From Pseudomonadota bacterium (GTDB taxonomy: Bacteria > Pseudomonadota > Gammaproteobacteria > Xanthomonadales > Marinicellaceae), in assembly GCA_008501575.1 (NCBI GenBank), contig QQUO01000272.1, positions 1 to 6,652 of the forward strand: 6,652 nt of DNA. The letters run 5' to 3'. Shown here in pieces: positions 6,465 to 6,652 of the stretch (the first letter of the stretch is position 1; every line of letters starts with the position of its first letter). The position numbers were made by a program, and so were the translations under genes. The notes under the pieces are model-generated. The model worked only from the letters and a program-made list of their open reading frames with translations. It did no database searches and was not told the DNA's origin.

Positions 6465-6652
6465 ATGGAAGGCTTATTTACCATTGAGAACTTAATGACC
6501 CTGGGCATGTTGGTGATGCTGCAGGCGGTGTTGGGTTTTGATAATTTATTGTACATTATTATTGAATCCAAGCGGGTTGAGGTTACCCGGCAGTCGAAAT
6601 TACGTACCACCGGGATTTGGATGGCGGTGGTTTTTCGTTTATTGTTGCTGTT
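6465..6652 (+). CDS. TerC-family integral membrane protein, N-terminal fragment
   Basis: Sixty-two codons are present before the window ends, with no stop. The sequence MEGLFTIENLMTLGMLVMLQ leads into AVLGFDNLLYIIIESKR (21-37), which is the family's first conserved helix; the G-[IF]-D-N core (24-27) holds the Asp conserved in TerC proteins. A basic cytoplasmic-looking loop (36-48) follows, then the start of a second helix (IWMAVVFRLLLL, 51-62). TerC relatives (PF03741), such as E. coli Alx and B. subtilis YkoY, are linked to manganese or other metal handling and to metalation of exported proteins. The exact role here cannot be told from a fragment. The F-D-N-L-L-Y-I and E-S-K-R variant differs from the commoner G-I-D-N-I-I-F form. 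It is divergent from bioB, with its own ribosome binding site. Confidence 0.85.
   Translation, partial: MEGLFTIENLMTLGMLVMLQAVLGFDNLLYIIIESKRVEVTRQSKLRTTGIWMAVVFRLLLL

Noticed and set aside
6292..6495. 67-residue plus-strand open frame in the bioB-TerC gap
   Set aside because: It starts at TTG without a ribosome binding site, overlaps the bioB promoter region and the TerC-family start, and resembles no known protein.

Overview
This looks like ordinary chromosome of a gammaproteobacterium. BioB and BioF are of the E. coli/Pseudomonas type. An ECF sigma factor of the Sigma70_ECF (PF07638 / TIGR02999-like) kind sits beside a Ser/Thr kinase with TPRs. A secreted-type protein ends in a '...IFNNGFE' tail, which I associate with Marinicella and the Xanthomonadales/Wenzhouxiangella/Dokdonella side of the class. 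The genus is inferred from recalled patterns and not proven. There are no RNA genes, insertion sequences, CRISPR arrays or prophage parts.

Layout. Positions 1-558 (+) hold the C-terminal 185 residues of a repeat protein, probably an exported beta-propeller. Ten bases later, tail to tail, is an ECF sigma factor (569-1135, -). A 93-bp divergent promoter region (1136-1228) separates it from a 955-residue kinase (1229-4096, +): soluble N-terminus, kinase domain, one membrane helix, then a long TPR array. The kinase gene overlaps the end of bioF by 7 bp in convergent orientation. bioB (5259-6224, -) and bioF (4090-5253, -) are 5 bp apart and form a biotin-synthesis unit, with a good sigma70-type promoter just upstream of bioB. 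Divergent from bioB, after 240 bp, the first 62 codons of a TerC-family membrane protein (6465-6652, +) run off the window.

How the parts may work together. The sigma factor lacks the acidic DAED-like stretch that most ECF sigmas carry before the 'LVQE' of region 2.2 and has Thr-Pro-Thr-Ala there instead. No anti-sigma gene is adjacent, but a kinase is transcribed divergently. This matches the known principle of sigma-factor phosphorylation (EcfP/PknT in Vibrio parahaemolyticus), where a kinase supplies the missing negative charge. The predicted periplasmic TPR array would be the sensor, and the neighbouring propeller protein is a possible target or partner. The biotin and TerC genes appear to be unrelated housekeeping neighbours. 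The sigma/kinase pair is the part most worth following up, although its principle has been described elsewhere.
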